A stretch of DNA of 37,291 nt from Bacteroidales bacterium (GTDB lineage Bacteria > Bacteroidota > Bacteroidia > Bacteroidales > F082). The stretch's first letter is position 1. Each line of letters begins with the position of its first letter. The position numbers were made by a program, and so were the translations under genes. The notes beneath the pieces are model-generated. The model saw only the letters and a program-made list of their open reading frames with translations, did not search any database and was not told where the DNA came from. The stretch is from contig JAFGXS010000059.1 of the NCBI GenBank assembly GCA_016936505.1, forward strand, positions 1 through 37,291. The letters are read 5' to 3'. Shown in pieces: positions 17,785-27,509 of the stretch.

Positions 17785-18960
17785 ATGAAGATTTTTATTT
17801 TGTTGTCACGTATTCCTTATCCTCTCGAAAAAGGAGATAAGCTTCGCGCATTCAACCAAATAAAGATCCTTTCTCAGAAACATGAAATTATACTTTGTGC
17901 TTTAAACACGCTACCCAAATCTGACAAACAAAAAGCTTTTGAATCTTTGCAGCCCTATTGCCGATCGGTCAACTTTATTGATCTCCCCCTTACAGGAAGG
18001 ATATTCAACATTGTAAAGGCTTATTTTAAAGGGCTTCCTTTACAGGTTGGTTTCTTTTTCAATAAAAGAGCACAAAAAAAAATCAATAGCCTCATTGAAG
18101 AATATAAACCGGATCATCTTTACGGACAGCTGGTTCGTACGGCACCTTACTTAATGCACAGACCCGAAAAAAAAACTATAGATTATCAGGATTCTTTTGC
18201 CTATGGAATAAAACGGAGAATCATTCACAGTTATTTTCCGTTACGGAATCTGCTTAAACTGGAATATAAACGACTGTCACATTTTGAACAAAAGGTTTTC
18301 GATTATTTCGATCTGAAAACCATTATCTCCGAAGAAGATAAAAAGTGGATTGATCATCCCGACAAGGATCAGATTCATGTGATCAGAAATGGGGTTGATT
18401 TTGAATTCTTTTCTCCTGAACCGGAAGAAAAAAAATATGACATAGTTTTTACCGGAAATATGCAGTACCCTCCTAATGTTGATGCCGTAAGATTTCTCGT
18501 AAATGACATTATGCCCATAATTTGGAAAAAGAAACCTCAAACTACTGTTTTAATAGCCGGAGCAAGTCCGCACAAAAACATCAAAAAACTTAAAAGCAAG
18601 AAAGTAATAGTTTCAGGCTGGATGCCTGATATCAGAACAGCTTATAATTCAAGCAAGATTTTTATTGCTCCCATGCGTTTAGGAACCGGACTTCAAAACA
18701 AAATACTCGAAGCTATGACAATGGAATTACCTGTAATTTCAACCCCCATTGTAAATAAAACACTGAATGCGACAGACAGGAAAGATCTGCTCATTGGTAA
18801 AAACGCTTCAGATTTAGCTGAAAAAATTTTGTTACTATTCGAAAATATTGAACTGCAAAAAGAATTAACTACTAATGCAAAACGGTTTGTACAAAAAAAT
18901 TACCGTTGGGAAGATTGCACATCAGAACTCGAAAAGTTAATCAGAAATCTGAATGAATAG
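17785..18960 (+). CDS. Glycosyltransferase, GT4-like (TIGR03087-type)
   Basis: A 391-aa GT-B enzyme 27 nt downstream of, and similar in layout to, the preceding glycosyltransferase, probably an ancient duplicate. It begins IFILLSRIPYPLEKGDKLRAFNQI, which resembles the TIGR03087 sugar transferases first noted near exosortase loci. It continues with VFTGNMQYPPNVDAVRFLVNDI, VSGWMPDIRTAYNSSKIFIAPM and RLGTGLQNKILEAMTMELPVISTP with the donor-binding glutamate. No exosortase or PEP-CTERM protein is seen nearby. Co-transcription with LptF/G suggests a role in LPS or related glycan. Confidence 0.85.
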   Translation: MKIFILLSRIPYPLEKGDKLRAFNQIKILSQKHEIILCALNTLPKSDKQKAFESLQPYCRSVNFIDLPLTGRIFNIVKAYFKGLPLQVGFFFNKRAQKKINSLIEEYKPDHLYGQLVRTAPYLMHRPEKKTIDYQDSFAYGIKRRIIHSYFPLRNLLKLEYKRLSHFEQKVFDYFDLKTIISEEDKKWIDHPDKDQIHVIRNGVDFEFFSPEPEEKKYDIVFTGNMQYPPNVDAVRFLVNDIMPIIWKKKPQTTVLIAGASPHKNIKKLKSKKVIVSGWMPDIRTAYNSSKIFIAPMRLGTGLQNKILEAMTMELPVISTPIVNKTLNATDRKDLLIGKNASDLAEKILLLFENIELQKELTTNAKRFVQKNYRWEDCTSELEKLIRNLNE

Positions 18961-19007
18961 AATAAGACTGTTAAAGATGCTTAAAAACAAAGTTGCCATC
19001 TGAACCC

Positions 19008-19040
19008 TTTGTGAAGTTCAGATAAATCCAACTATTTTTG
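19008..19040 (+). promoter_or_regulatory. Bacteroidota-type promoter for rnpA-yidD
   Basis: TTTG (19008-19011) is followed after 21 nt by TATTTTTG (19033-19040). The expected start of transcription is about 25 nt upstream of the GTG at 19072. Confidence 0.6.
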
Positions 19041-19071
19041 CAGGCAGAGTCCTGAATTTTATCGCTTAAAA

Positions 19072-19449
19072 GTGAAACAAACATTTACAAAAACAGAAAG
19101 GTTACACGAAAAAAAACTGATTCATCAGCTATTTAGCGAAGGTCAGTCTTTCTTCAAATACCCTTTTAAGGTTATCTTCCTTTCAGTAAAAAGTGAAAAT
19201 AGCCCACGTGCCAAAGTACTGGTAAGTGTTTCAAAACGTAACTTTAAAAAGGCGGTTGATCGGAACCGGATTAAAAGACTCATGAGGGAAGCCTACAGGC
19301 TAAACAAGCATTTATTATCACCCGAATATGCTACCCCACAGAACGAATGCCTTTTAATCGGTTTCATTTATACAGGCAAAACGCTTCCTGATTTTCAGGA
19401 AACAGAACGAAAAATAATACTAATTTTGCAGGAACTAGTTACAAAATGA
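19072..19449 (+). CDS. rnpA: Ribonuclease P protein component
   Basis: A 125-aa basic protein that binds the RNase P RNA and helps remove tRNA 5' leaders. It begins [20 protein letters not shown] and contains the family signature [26 protein letters not shown] (the RNR motif). The start is GTG; the next ATG is too far into the domain. The stop overlaps the yidD start as ATGA, so the two are translationally coupled. No rpmH is upstream, in contrast to the usual arrangement in Proteobacteria and Firmicutes. Confidence 0.96.
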   Translation: MKQTFTKTERLHEKKLIHQLFSEGQSFFKYPFKVIFLSVKSENSPRAKVLVSVSKRNFKKAVDRNRIKRLMREAYRLNKHLLSPEYATPQNECLLIGFIYTGKTLPDFQETERKIILILQELVTK

Positions 19450-19667
19450 GTAAGTTACTTTCCGGTTTTTTTATCCTCCTGATCAGGATATACCAATACA
19501 CTTTATCGCCTTATATTGGGCGTTCGTGTAGGTACACACCCACCTGTTCGGTATATAGTATTGAGGCCATAAAAAAATACGGTCCGTTCAAGGGCGGATG
19601 GTTAGCAATAAAAAGAATTTTGTCGTGTAACCCGTGGGGAGGTAGTGGCTACGACCCGGTTCCATAG
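19446..19667 (+). CDS. yidD: Membrane protein insertion efficiency factor YidD
   Basis: A 73-aa small protein with the invariant cysteine-rich signature [46 protein letters not shown], of which the CRYTPTCS and [13 protein letters not shown] parts are diagnostic. It is thought to assist YidC-dependent insertion of membrane proteins. It has an N-terminal amphipathic or membrane-associated helix ([22 protein letters not shown]). It overlaps rnpA by 4 nt and precedes the S41 protease by 15 nt. Confidence 0.96.
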   Translation: MSKLLSGFFILLIRIYQYTLSPYIGRSCRYTPTCSVYSIEAIKKYGPFKGGWLAIKRILSCNPWGGSGYDPVP

Positions 19668-19682
19668 ATAAAAACCAAATTA

Positions 19683-21350
19683 ATGAATATGAAAAAAGGG
19701 ATCATTATCGTCCTGTTTTTTTTGGCCGCTGTTGAATTACAGGCCCAGGATTACAACAATTTTAAGATTGGCAAAAGCATTGAAGTTTATTCAAATGTAA
19801 TGCGTCAACTGAACCTTAACTATGTAGATACAATACATCCGGTCGACTTAACTGATTTGGCCATTAAAAACATGCTTGCCAGTCTTGATCCGTATACAAT
19901 TTACGTTCCGGAAAAAGAGAAAGAACAGTTTCAGATTCTAACCCGTGGCGAATATGGTGGCATCGGAGCTATGATTCAGAAACAAGACGATTACGTGGTT
20001 GTTACTGATCCATACGAAGGGTTTCCTGCACAAAATTCAGGACTACGAGCCGGAGACAAAATCATAAAAATTGATGGAAAGTCGGCCAAAAACATGAGTG
20101 CCGATGAGGTAAGTAATTTATTAAAGGGAACACCCGGTTCAAAAATACAGGTTACCGTTCAGCACTTTGGCGACAGCACAGATATTGCCATTGACATGAC
20201 CCGGCAAAAAATTAAAATTCCAAATGTTCCCTATTATGGTGTTCTAAAAGATGATATCGGTTATATCAGTCTGAACCAGTTTAACCCCAATGCGGCCAAT
20301 GATGTTCGTAATGCATTCTTAGATCTGAAGAATAATCATCACATTAAGGGTGTTATTCTTGACCTGAGAAACAACGGAGGCGGTTTGGTAAACGAAGCCA
20401 TTAATATTGCCAATATTTTTGTAAAAAGAGGAACCGAAATTGCTAAAACCATTGGCAAATTACAATCTAACGACTACACTTACAGAACCACCGGAAAAGT
20501 TGTTGACGCAGATATTCCTCTGGCAATTCTTGTAAACCAAAATACCGCTTCTGCTTCTGAAATTGTATCCGGTTCAATGCAGGACCTTGACAGGGGAGTA
20601 ATTATCGGACAACGCACTTTCGGAAAAGGTTTGGTTCAGAATATTGTTCCGCTTCCATATGGCGGAGAGTTAAAAGTAACAATTGCCAAATACTATATTC
20701 CCAGTGGCAGATGTATTCAGGCCATTGATTATGCTCACAAAAACAAACAGGGTCAACCACTTCACGTAGCTGATTCGTTAAGAAAGGCATTTAAAACCAA
20801 AGATGGAAGAGTGGTTTACGATGGTGGTGGTATTACTCCTGATGTTAAAATGAAGCCTCTCATGTTCAGTCAGGTAACAGGCGATTTATATGCGCAAAAC
20901 TATATCTTCAACTTTGCCAATATGTTTGCTTTTAATCACAAAAGCATCAGCGGGCCAGATTCTTTTTCTATTAGCGACAGCACATTTAATGCTTTTAAAG
21001 ATTATGTTAAAAGCAAAGGGTTCAGTTATGAAACAGAAACCGGAGCATTATTGAAACGTTTAAAGGAAAGTGCCCAAAGAGAAAACTATTACCAAGCTCT
21101 GAAACCAGAACTTGACAGTTTAGGACAGGAACTCCAATCCGAGAAAAAAGAAGATCTGAACAAACACAAAAGTGAAATCGAAGAGCTGCTTCGCCTGGAA
21201 ATTGTTGGAAGGTATTATTATCAACAAGGTAAAGCTAAAGCTTCGTTGGTAAACGATAATGAAGTTAAAAAAGCTATTCAGATTTTAAGCGATAAAAAAG
21301 AATACGAATCAATTCTGAAACCAAAAAAAGAGGAGATAAAAGATAAATAA
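19683..21350 (+). CDS. S41 family C-terminal processing peptidase
   Basis: A 555-aa exported protease with a signal peptide (about 1-21, LQAQ). A PDZ domain lies near residues 90-165 (GGIGAMIQKQDDYVVV, GLRAGDKIIKIDGK). The S41 catalytic core follows: GYISLNQF, GVILDLRNNGGGLV, TASASEIVSGSMQD with nucleophile Ser292, and FGKGLVQ with general base Lys315. The C-terminus is a charged helical region. Family members (CtpA/Prc/tail-specific protease) trim C-termini of periplasmic proteins. An ATG at 19689 is an equal start candidate. Confidence 0.92.
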   Translation: MNMKKGIIIVLFFLAAVELQAQDYNNFKIGKSIEVYSNVMRQLNLNYVDTIHPVDLTDLAIKNMLASLDPYTIYVPEKEKEQFQILTRGEYGGIGAMIQKQDDYVVVTDPYEGFPAQNSGLRAGDKIIKIDGKSAKNMSADEVSNLLKGTPGSKIQVTVQHFGDSTDIAIDMTRQKIKIPNVPYYGVLKDDIGYISLNQFNPNAANDVRNAFLDLKNNHHIKGVILDLRNNGGGLVNEAINIANIFVKRGTEIAKTIGKLQSNDYTYRTTGKVVDADIPLAILVNQNTASASEIVSGSMQDLDRGVIIGQRTFGKGLVQNIVPLPYGGELKVTIAKYYIPSGRCIQAIDYAHKNKQGQPLHVADSLRKAFKTKDGRVVYDGGGITPDVKMKPLMFSQVTGDLYAQNYIFNFANMFAFNHKSISGPDSFSISDSTFNAFKDYVKSKGFSYETETGALLKRLKESAQRENYYQALKPELDSLGQELQSEKKEDLNKHKSEIEELLRLEIVGRYYYQQGKAKASLVNDNEVKKAIQILSDKKEYESILKPKKEEIKDK

Positions 21351-21443
21351 TAAACCTGGGTTCTTTATGAATACAGCTGAAATGTTTGTTTAAAAATTTA
21401 GTATTTTCGAAAATAAATAAGCATCGGTTAAGCTTATCTGCAC

Positions 21444-23108
21444 ATGGACAGAAACTCCTCTGTTTTCAGAATTTATTTTTCAGCACTGATCTTTCTGGTA
21501 GTCAGCCTGCTATTCTCTATTTTCACCTTGAGCATCTCCACTTTCATTATGGTTTTCTTATGGTTAGGCTGGGATTGGAAAGCCAGTGAGCTAAAAAATT
21601 CTTTCAATGAGAAGCCGGGAGTTTTTGGTTTTTTTAGTTCAATAAAATATTTATTTAAACAAACCATTTCAGGTGTAAGCAAAAGGCTGATTACTTTTTA
21701 TAAAAATAAGCCGGCTTTTATTTTTTCCTTTTTATTTTTTGTTTATTTCATCTGGCTTTTTAATACATCGGATTTCGATTATGCACTCAAAGATTTAAGA
21801 ATAACTCTTCCTATATTGTTTTTTACTTTGATGTTTTCCAGCCTTCCGAAGATAAGCGATAAACAATTTCACCTTATACTTTATTTTTATTTGGCTGCTC
21901 TATTTGTGGCATCCTCTATTAGCACATACTTGTTGCTACAAGGAAACTACACGGATATAAGGGATATATCATGTTTTATATATAATATTCGCTTCGGATT
22001 AAACTTAACCTTTGGTTTTTTTATTTTATTATTTTTCGCATTTAAAAAGAATCATTTATCTCGAACCATTAAAATATTTTCAATACTTCTTGCCCTATGG
22101 TTTCTGATATTTATTTACCTCTTGGAAGCGTTAACCTCAATGATTATCGTCGTCATTATAGGATTGGGGTTGATGGTTTATTTGGCTTACCTATCAAAAA
22201 ATATTCTCGTAAAAATTTCTTCAATATTATTGGTTATAGCTATTCCATTTCTTCTTTGGTTCTCGGTAACCAAAGAAATTAAAGAATACTTAACTGCACC
22301 CAAAATTCAATCTACCCAATTAAATGCCTATACCGCTCAAGGCAATCCTTACACTTTTGATACAATAAACTGGGGTATAGAAAACGGAAAATATAACGGC
22401 CTATATTTATGCCTTCCTGAACTAAAAAAAGAGTGGAACAAGCGAAGTATTATCCTTTTTTCTGGAAAAGACAAATCCGGACAACAGTTAAGCCAGACTC
22501 TCATACGATATCTTACCTCAAAAAACCTAAGAAAAGATTCTGCCGGAGTAGCGGCCCTAACAAATATCGATATTCTCAGAATTGAGAGAGGTGTGGCCAA
22601 TCACAATTATATCGACCACCCCGGATTTCATTCTCGCCTGATGAAAATACTGGTGGGTTATGAGATTTATCGTAGAACAGGAAATGCCAATGGAAGTTCC
22701 ATTATGCAGCGATTTGTATATTTAAAAGCATCTTTAAAAATTATTCAAAAGCATTTTTGGTTTGGAGTTGGAACAGGAAATGTTCAGAAGGCCTTTATCA
22801 AAGAATACCAGCAAATGAATTCTGGCTTACAAAAAAAATATATGCACCTTGCCCATAATCAGTTTCTAGAAGCATTTGTTGCATTTGGTATTTTTGGATT
22901 TATCATCTTACTTATAGCACTTTTTTATCCGCCTATAGCAACTAAAGCTTATCAAGATTATTATTTCATAGTTTTTTATGCTATCATGCTATTATCTATG
23001 TTTTCAGACAACACATTGGAGACTCCTGACGGTGTATTTCTTTTTGCCTTTTTCAGCACTTTATTGCTTTTTGGCAAAGAAATGAAAAAACCACAAACAC
23101 ACGTTTAA
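21444..23108 (+). CDS. O-antigen ligase/polymerase family membrane protein (Wzy_C-like)
   Basis: A 554-aa polytopic membrane protein with about ten hydrophobic segments. A large soluble loop of roughly 150 residues (about 285-440) lies before the segment HFWFGVGTGNVQKAF, then LAHNQFLEAFVAFGIFGFIILL, which carries the His-Asn pair typical of the O-antigen ligase domain. Such proteins transfer or polymerise undecaprenyl-linked glycans at the periplasmic face. The loop pattern (ENGKYNGLYLCLPELKKEW, TLIRYLTSKNLRKD) fits Bacteroidota members. The gene is visibly richer in A/T runs than its neighbours. Ligase and polymerase cannot be separated by sequence. Confidence 0.83.
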   Translation: MDRNSSVFRIYFSALIFLVVSLLFSIFTLSISTFIMVFLWLGWDWKASELKNSFNEKPGVFGFFSSIKYLFKQTISGVSKRLITFYKNKPAFIFSFLFFVYFIWLFNTSDFDYALKDLRITLPILFFTLMFSSLPKISDKQFHLILYFYLAALFVASSISTYLLLQGNYTDIRDISCFIYNIRFGLNLTFGFFILLFFAFKKNHLSRTIKIFSILLALWFLIFIYLLEALTSMIIVVIIGLGLMVYLAYLSKNILVKISSILLVIAIPFLLWFSVTKEIKEYLTAPKIQSTQLNAYTAQGNPYTFDTINWGIENGKYNGLYLCLPELKKEWNKRSIILFSGKDKSGQQLSQTLIRYLTSKNLRKDSAGVAALTNIDILRIERGVANHNYIDHPGFHSRLMKILVGYEIYRRTGNANGSSIMQRFVYLKASLKIIQKHFWFGVGTGNVQKAFIKEYQQMNSGLQKKYMHLAHNQFLEAFVAFGIFGFIILLIALFYPPIATKAYQDYYFIVFYAIMLLSMFSDNTLETPDGVFLFAFFSTLLLFGKEMKKPQTHV

Positions 23109-23148
23109 TACATCGAATTTATTAGTCAGGCAAAAACTTCTGAAATAC

Positions 23149-23177
23149 TTGTCTTTGCTTTATTTTTTATACTTTAG
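23149..23177 (+). promoter_or_regulatory. Possible cdd promoter
   Basis: TTG (23149-23151), 18 nt, then TACTTTAG (23170-23177), one mismatch from TAnnTTTG. It lies 16 nt before the cdd ATG. Confidence 0.35.
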
Positions 23178-23193
23178 CACTAAAATTTGTTGA

Positions 23194-23688
23194 ATGAAAG
23201 TAAAAGAAGTTCGCATTACGTTTAACGAATACGAAAACGAAAAAGAGCTTTCGCAGGAAGAACAGGTTTTGCTTGAAAAAGCATTACAAGCCACCGACAA
23301 TTCCTATGCCCCATATTCTGAATTTCATGTTGGTGCTGCTGTTTTGCTAGAAGACGGAACCGTTGTGGTTGGTTCAAATCAGGAAAATGCAGCTTACCCT
23401 TCAGGATTATGTGCCGAAAGAGTTGCGTTGTTTTATGCTCAATCGCAATATCCCGGAGTAAAAGTCAAAGCACTGGCTGTTTCGGCAAAAGCAGATCATT
23501 TTAATATCGAAGCCCCCATTACTCCTTGTGGTTCTTGTCGTCAGGTAATTGTCGAGGTAGAACAACGGCAAAAAGAGAAAATAAAAATTATAATGCAGGG
23601 AGAAAAGGGACCGGTTCATGTGGTACAAGGAATTGAGGCTTTGCTGCCTTTTTCTTTTCATGAAGATAAGCTGAAGAAGAAACTGTAA
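23194..23688 (+). CDS. cdd: Cytidine deaminase
   Basis: A 164-aa zinc enzyme that deaminates cytidine and deoxycytidine to the uridine forms in pyrimidine salvage. Zinc ligands and the catalytic glutamate are visible as CAE (C73, E75) and PCGSC (C112, C115). The substrate region SYAPYSEFHVGAAVLLEDG is conserved. The length fits the homotetrameric-type small Cdd. It probably has its own promoter. Confidence 0.94.
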   Translation: MKVKEVRITFNEYENEKELSQEEQVLLEKALQATDNSYAPYSEFHVGAAVLLEDGTVVVGSNQENAAYPSGLCAERVALFYAQSQYPGVKVKALAVSAKADHFNIEAPITPCGSCRQVIVEVEQRQKEKIKIIMQGEKGPVHVVQGIEALLPFSFHEDKLKKKL

Positions 23689-23692
23689 CTTA

Positions 23693-23716
23693 TTGTTTGT
23701 TCAGCAAAACAAACAA
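23693..23716 (+). other. Small hairpin after cdd
   Basis: Arms TTGTTTGTT (23693-23701) and AACAAACAA (23708-23716) enclose a 6-nt loop, 5 nt after the cdd stop. There is no T-run after it, so it is at best a weak terminator or an RNA-stability element. Confidence 0.35.
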
Positions 23717-23733
23717 CATCATAATTTTCCGGC

Positions 23734-24594
23734 ATGAAAAAAACTCTGATTTTATTCAGTGCATTGCTTGTATTTTCTGCTTTCAGAAGTGATAAGCCTG
23801 CCTATCGTTTTTTTAATTCCGATGGAAAACCTGTCCATTATAAAAAGGTTGTGAACACGGCAGAAAATGCTGACGTGGTTCTCTTTGGCGAACTCCACAA
23901 CAATCCGATAAGTCACTGGTTTGAACTCGAAATCACCAAAGATCTTTATGCCGATAAAAAGCCAATGGTTTTAGGTGCAGAAATGTTTGAACACGATAAC
24001 CAGCTACTTTTGAACGAATATCTGACAGGAAAAATATCCAAAAAGAGTTTCGATGCTCAAGCACGGCTCTGGCCTAATTACAAAACAGATTATCATCCCC
24101 TGCTTTCTTTTGCTGAAAAACATCATTTGCCTTTCATAGCCACAAATATCCCAAGACGGTATGCTTCTGTTGTGTTCAAAAACGGGTTCGAAGCATTAGA
24201 CAGCCTTTCTCAGGAAGCAAAATCGTACATAGCTCCACTTCCCATCCCTTACGATCCGGATTTGAAGTGCTACAAAGATATGCTCGGAGAAATGAAAGGA
24301 ATGGGGCACAGCAGTGCCAATTTCCCTAAAGCTCAGGCAATAAAAGATGCCACCATGGCCTGGTTCATTGCTCAAAACGCACAAAAAGGAAAACTGTTTA
24401 TTCATTTTAACGGCTCCTATCATTCGGATAATTACCAGGGAATTGTGTGGTATTTGAAAAAATACAAACCTGAACTCAAAATTGTAACCATCACTTCTGT
24501 AGAACAAGTTTCTGTGGACAGCCTGGAAAATCAATACCGCAACCGGGCCGATTTTATTTTAGCTGTTCCCGAAAGTATGACTAAGACCTATTGA
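23734..24594 (+). CDS. ChaN family (haem-binding uptake-type) protein
   Basis: A 286-aa protein with a short N-terminal hydrophobic signal (KKTLILFSALLVFSAF). The Cofac_haem_bdg domain is shown by VVLFGELHNNPISHWFELEITKDL, VLGAEMFEHDNQLLLNEYL, and later KAQAIKDATMAWFIAQN and LFIHFNGSYHSDNYQGIVWYL. These His/Glu/Asp-rich motifs match the ChaN/Tiki-like fold. ChaN of Campylobacter binds haem, while Tiki proteins are metalloproteases, so the true activity is open. No lipobox cysteine is seen. Confidence 0.8.
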   Translation: MKKTLILFSALLVFSAFRSDKPAYRFFNSDGKPVHYKKVVNTAENADVVLFGELHNNPISHWFELEITKDLYADKKPMVLGAEMFEHDNQLLLNEYLTGKISKKSFDAQARLWPNYKTDYHPLLSFAEKHHLPFIATNIPRRYASVVFKNGFEALDSLSQEAKSYIAPLPIPYDPDLKCYKDMLGEMKGMGHSSANFPKAQAIKDATMAWFIAQNAQKGKLFIHFNGSYHSDNYQGIVWYLKKYKPELKIVTITSVEQVSVDSLENQYRNRADFILAVPESMTKTY

Positions 24595-24708
24595 TTAACC
24601 CAATATTTTCTTCTCACAAATTTTGTTAAAGGCTTTTCCCAAAGAAAAGAAGCATAGTAACTTTGCACAATTAATTAATCAGAATTTTTCAACTATATAA
24701 TATTTAGC

Positions 24709-25782
24709 ATGTTACTATTCAAAAAATACAAATTAGAAAATATTGAACTTAAGAACCGGGTTATTATGGCGCCCATGACACGCTCAAGAGCCATTGGAAA
24801 TGTACCCAACGATTTAATGGTAAAATACTATGAACAACGTTCTGGTGCAGGTCTAATCATAACTGAAGGAGTATCTCCTTCACCTAACGGACTGGGTTAT
24901 GCACGAATACCCGGAATATTTAACAAAGAACAGGTTGAAGGCTGGAAAAAGATTACAGATGCCGTTCATAAAAAAGGAAGCAAAATTTTTATTCAGCTGA
25001 TGCACACCGGAAGGGTTTCTCATCCTGATAACTTACTTGATAACACAGAAATATTATGCCCTTCAGCCATTGGTTTAACCGGGAAAATATTTACAGATCA
25101 GAGTGGTTTACAGCCTTTTCCTATACCTAAAGAAATGTCATTGCAAGATATTGAAAAGGCACAACAGGAATATGTTCAGGCATCTGTAAATGCAATTGAA
25201 GCAGGTTTTGATGGAGTGGAACTCCATGGGGCCAACGGTTATCTGATTTGCCAGTTTCTGAACACCGCTTCCAACCAAAGAAATGATCAATACGGAGGTA
25301 CTGCTGAGAACCGAAACCGTTTTGCACTGGAAGTCGCAAAAAAAGTAGCAAACGCCATCGGTTCGGAAAAAACAGCCATCAGAATTTCTCCTTACGGGAT
25401 TTCAAACGAAATGGCAATTTTTGAAGGAATCGAAGATCAATATGAAGAACTGGCATCCAAACTTAACGAGTCAGATTTGGCCTATGTGCATATTGTAGAT
25501 CATTCATCCATGGGAGCACCCGAGGTACCCGATAGAATGAAAGCTAAAATAAGAAAGGCTTTCAATAATACATTAATTATAAGCGGCGGATATAATAAAG
25601 AAAGAGCCGAAGCTGATCTACAGGCAGAAAAAGGGGATTTGGTTGCTTTTGGAAAACCTTTCATCTCTAACCCCGATCTGGTTTACCGAATGGAAAATGA
25701 TTTGCCCCTCACTCCTTTTGTAAGTGATACTTTTTATACTCCGGATGAAAAAGGATATACGGATTACTCCTTTGCCGAATAA
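24709..25782 (+). CDS. Old Yellow Enzyme family NADH:flavin oxidoreductase / ene-reductase
   Basis: A 357-aa FMN-dependent TIM-barrel enzyme of the NemA/OYE class that reduces activated alkenes or nitro compounds with NAD(P)H. Key elements are the N-terminal FMN segment RVIMAPMTRSRA, the LMHTGRVSHP block, HGANGYLICQFLN with substrate-binding H173/N176 and proton donor Tyr178, and GGTAENRNRFALEV. The phosphate-binding end ISGGYNKERAE and VAFGKPFISNPDL is present. The length is typical. A TAACTTTG element at 24658-24665 may be the -7 box. The physiological substrate is unknown. Confidence 0.9.
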   Translation: MLLFKKYKLENIELKNRVIMAPMTRSRAIGNVPNDLMVKYYEQRSGAGLIITEGVSPSPNGLGYARIPGIFNKEQVEGWKKITDAVHKKGSKIFIQLMHTGRVSHPDNLLDNTEILCPSAIGLTGKIFTDQSGLQPFPIPKEMSLQDIEKAQQEYVQASVNAIEAGFDGVELHGANGYLICQFLNTASNQRNDQYGGTAENRNRFALEVAKKVANAIGSEKTAIRISPYGISNEMAIFEGIEDQYEELASKLNESDLAYVHIVDHSSMGAPEVPDRMKAKIRKAFNNTLIISGGYNKERAEADLQAEKGDLVAFGKPFISNPDLVYRMENDLPLTPFVSDTFYTPDEKGYTDYSFAE

Positions 25783-25791
25783 ACATAAACT

Positions 25792-25822
25792 AAAGTCCGG
25801 ATTAGAAACTAATTCGGACTTT
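25792..25822. terminator. Bidirectional intrinsic terminator
   Basis: Arms AAAGTCCGGATTAG and CTAATTCGGACTTT, 14 bp with one G-T pair, enclose the triloop AAA. It lies between the convergent OYE gene (stop 25782) and prfC (stop 25838), has A on the left and T on the right, and could work for both. Confidence 0.82.
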
Positions 25823-25837
25823 TATTAATTATTGCGA

Positions 25838-27430
25838 TTACTTTTCAACTTCAAACTCTGAAGTAAAGTAAAAACGTATTTCCTTGTATTTATCCTGAGC
25901 CATTTGTAACGCAAAAGGTGAGTCGGCCAGAAATACCTCACGCCCTTCCTTATCTAATGCAATCTGACCTGCTTTTCGGGCTCTGAAATCTTCAAGTTGT
26001 TCTTTATTCTTACTGGTGAACCAGGCTGTTTTATACAATGTAATAGATTCATAACGACATTTTGCACTGTATTCGTGTTCCAACCGATATTGAATAACTT
26101 CAAACTGCAATGCCCCCACAGTTCCGATAATTTTACGCCCACTGTGTTTCCCTGTAAACAGCTGGGCAACCCCTTCGTCCATTAACTGGTCAATACCTTT
26201 TGCCAACTGCTTTGCACGCATAGGATCGGCATTCACTACATAACGGAACAACTCCGGAGAAAAACTGGGAATACCTTTAATATTGAGCACTTCTCCTTCT
26301 GTCAATGTATCTCCAATCTTGAAATTACCCGTATCGTGCAACCCGACAATATCACCCGGGTACACTTCGTCCACAATAGATTTTTTCTGAGCCATGAATG
26401 CTGTGGGGCTGGCAAATTTAAGCTGACGGTTATGTCTTACATGAAAATAGTTGGTATTGCGCTTAAACACACCCGATACAACACGAACAAAAGCAATCCT
26501 GTCGCGGTGATTGGGATCCATATTAGCATGGATTTTAAAAACAAAGCCTACAAACTTATCTTCACCTGATTCAACAAAACGTTCTTCACAGGTCCGGCCC
26601 AAAGGAGTCGGCGCAATATTAACAAAAACATCCAACAGTTCCTTAACACCAAAATTGTTCAATGCACTTCCAAAGAAAACAGGAGCAATATTGCCATTCA
26701 AATAATCTTCCTTTTTGAAGTCCGGGTACACCCCATGTACCAGTTCAAGTTCCTCACGCAAATTCTCAGCGGCATTACCTAAATAAGTTTCCAATTCAGG
26801 GTCAGACAAGTCATCAAACTGAATTCCTTCCTGAATGGTTTGACTTGAAGGACTAAAAAGGTGCAGATTTTTATAATAAATATTATAGACTCCTTTAAAA
26901 TCATTTCCCATTCCCATGGGCCAGCTCAATGGCGTAATTTTAAGGTTTAGTTTTTGCTCAATTTCATCCAGTAGTTCAAAGGTTTCCTTACCCGGACGAT
27001 CCATTTTGTTCACAAAAACCATAATCGGGGTGTTGCGCATACGACAAACCTCAACCAGTTTTTCTGTTTGCGGCTCAACACCCTTAGCTACATCAACAAC
27101 AACAATTACGCTGTCTACAGCTGTTAGTGTACGGAATGTATCTTCTGCAAAATCCTGGTGTCCAGGCGTATCCAGAATGTTTATTTTGTACCCTTCATAA
27201 TCGAAACCCATTACAGAAGTAGCAACCGAAATACCACGTTGACGCTCAATTTCCATCCAGTCGGAAGTGGCGGTTTTTTTAATCTTATTAGACTTAACCG
27301 CACCGGCTACCTGAATGGCACCACCAAACAACAACAGCTTTTCCGTTAAAGTGGTTTTACCGGCATCAGGGTGACTGACAATAGCAAATGTTCTACGGCG
27401 TTTTATTTCTTTGGAAACGTTCTGGCTCAT
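25838..27430 (-). CDS. prfC: Peptide chain release factor 3
   Basis: A 530-aa translational GTPase, the same length as the E. coli protein, which recycles RF1/RF2 from the ribosome after termination. G motifs are clear: G1 [16 protein letters not shown]3 DTPGHQDF, and G4 FVNKMDRPG. The later domains contain [18 protein letters not shown] and [17 protein letters not shown], which are RF3-specific and separate it from EF-G. A TACTTTTG element lies at 27458-27451 (minus), 20 nt upstream. Confidence 0.97.
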   Translation of the reverse strand: MSQNVSKEIKRRRTFAIVSHPDAGKTTLTEKLLLFGGAIQVAGAVKSNKIKKTATSDWMEIERQRGISVATSVMGFDYEGYKINILDTPGHQDFAEDTFRTLTAVDSVIVVVDVAKGVEPQTEKLVEVCRMRNTPIMVFVNKMDRPGKETFELLDEIEQKLNLKITPLSWPMGMGNDFKGVYNIYYKNLHLFSPSSQTIQEGIQFDDLSDPELETYLGNAAENLREELELVHGVYPDFKKEDYLNGNIAPVFFGSALNNFGVKELLDVFVNIAPTPLGRTCEERFVESGEDKFVGFVFKIHANMDPNHRDRIAFVRVVSGVFKRNTNYFHVRHNRQLKFASPTAFMAQKKSIVDEVYPGDIVGLHDTGNFKIGDTLTEGEVLNIKGIPSFSPELFRYVVNADPMRAKQLAKGIDQLMDEGVAQLFTGKHSGRKIIGTVGALQFEVIQYRLEHEYSAKCRYESITLYKTAWFTSKNKEQLEDFRARKAGQIALDKEGREVFLADSPFALQMAQDKYKEIRFYFTSEFEVEK

Positions 27431-27450
27431 GGGACAAAAAAAATTGAGTG

Positions 27451-27458
27451 CAAAAGTA
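27451..27458 (-). promoter_or_regulatory. -7 element upstream of prfC
   Basis: TACTTTTG on the minus strand, an exact TAnnTTTG match, in the 79-nt gap after the ureohydrolase-like gene. No TTTG box is seen at the expected place. Confidence 0.4.
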
Positions 27459-27509
27459 GGAAAATACTACTTATGCTCATAAAAATGTCTGAAACAGAAT
27501 CTGGTCAGT

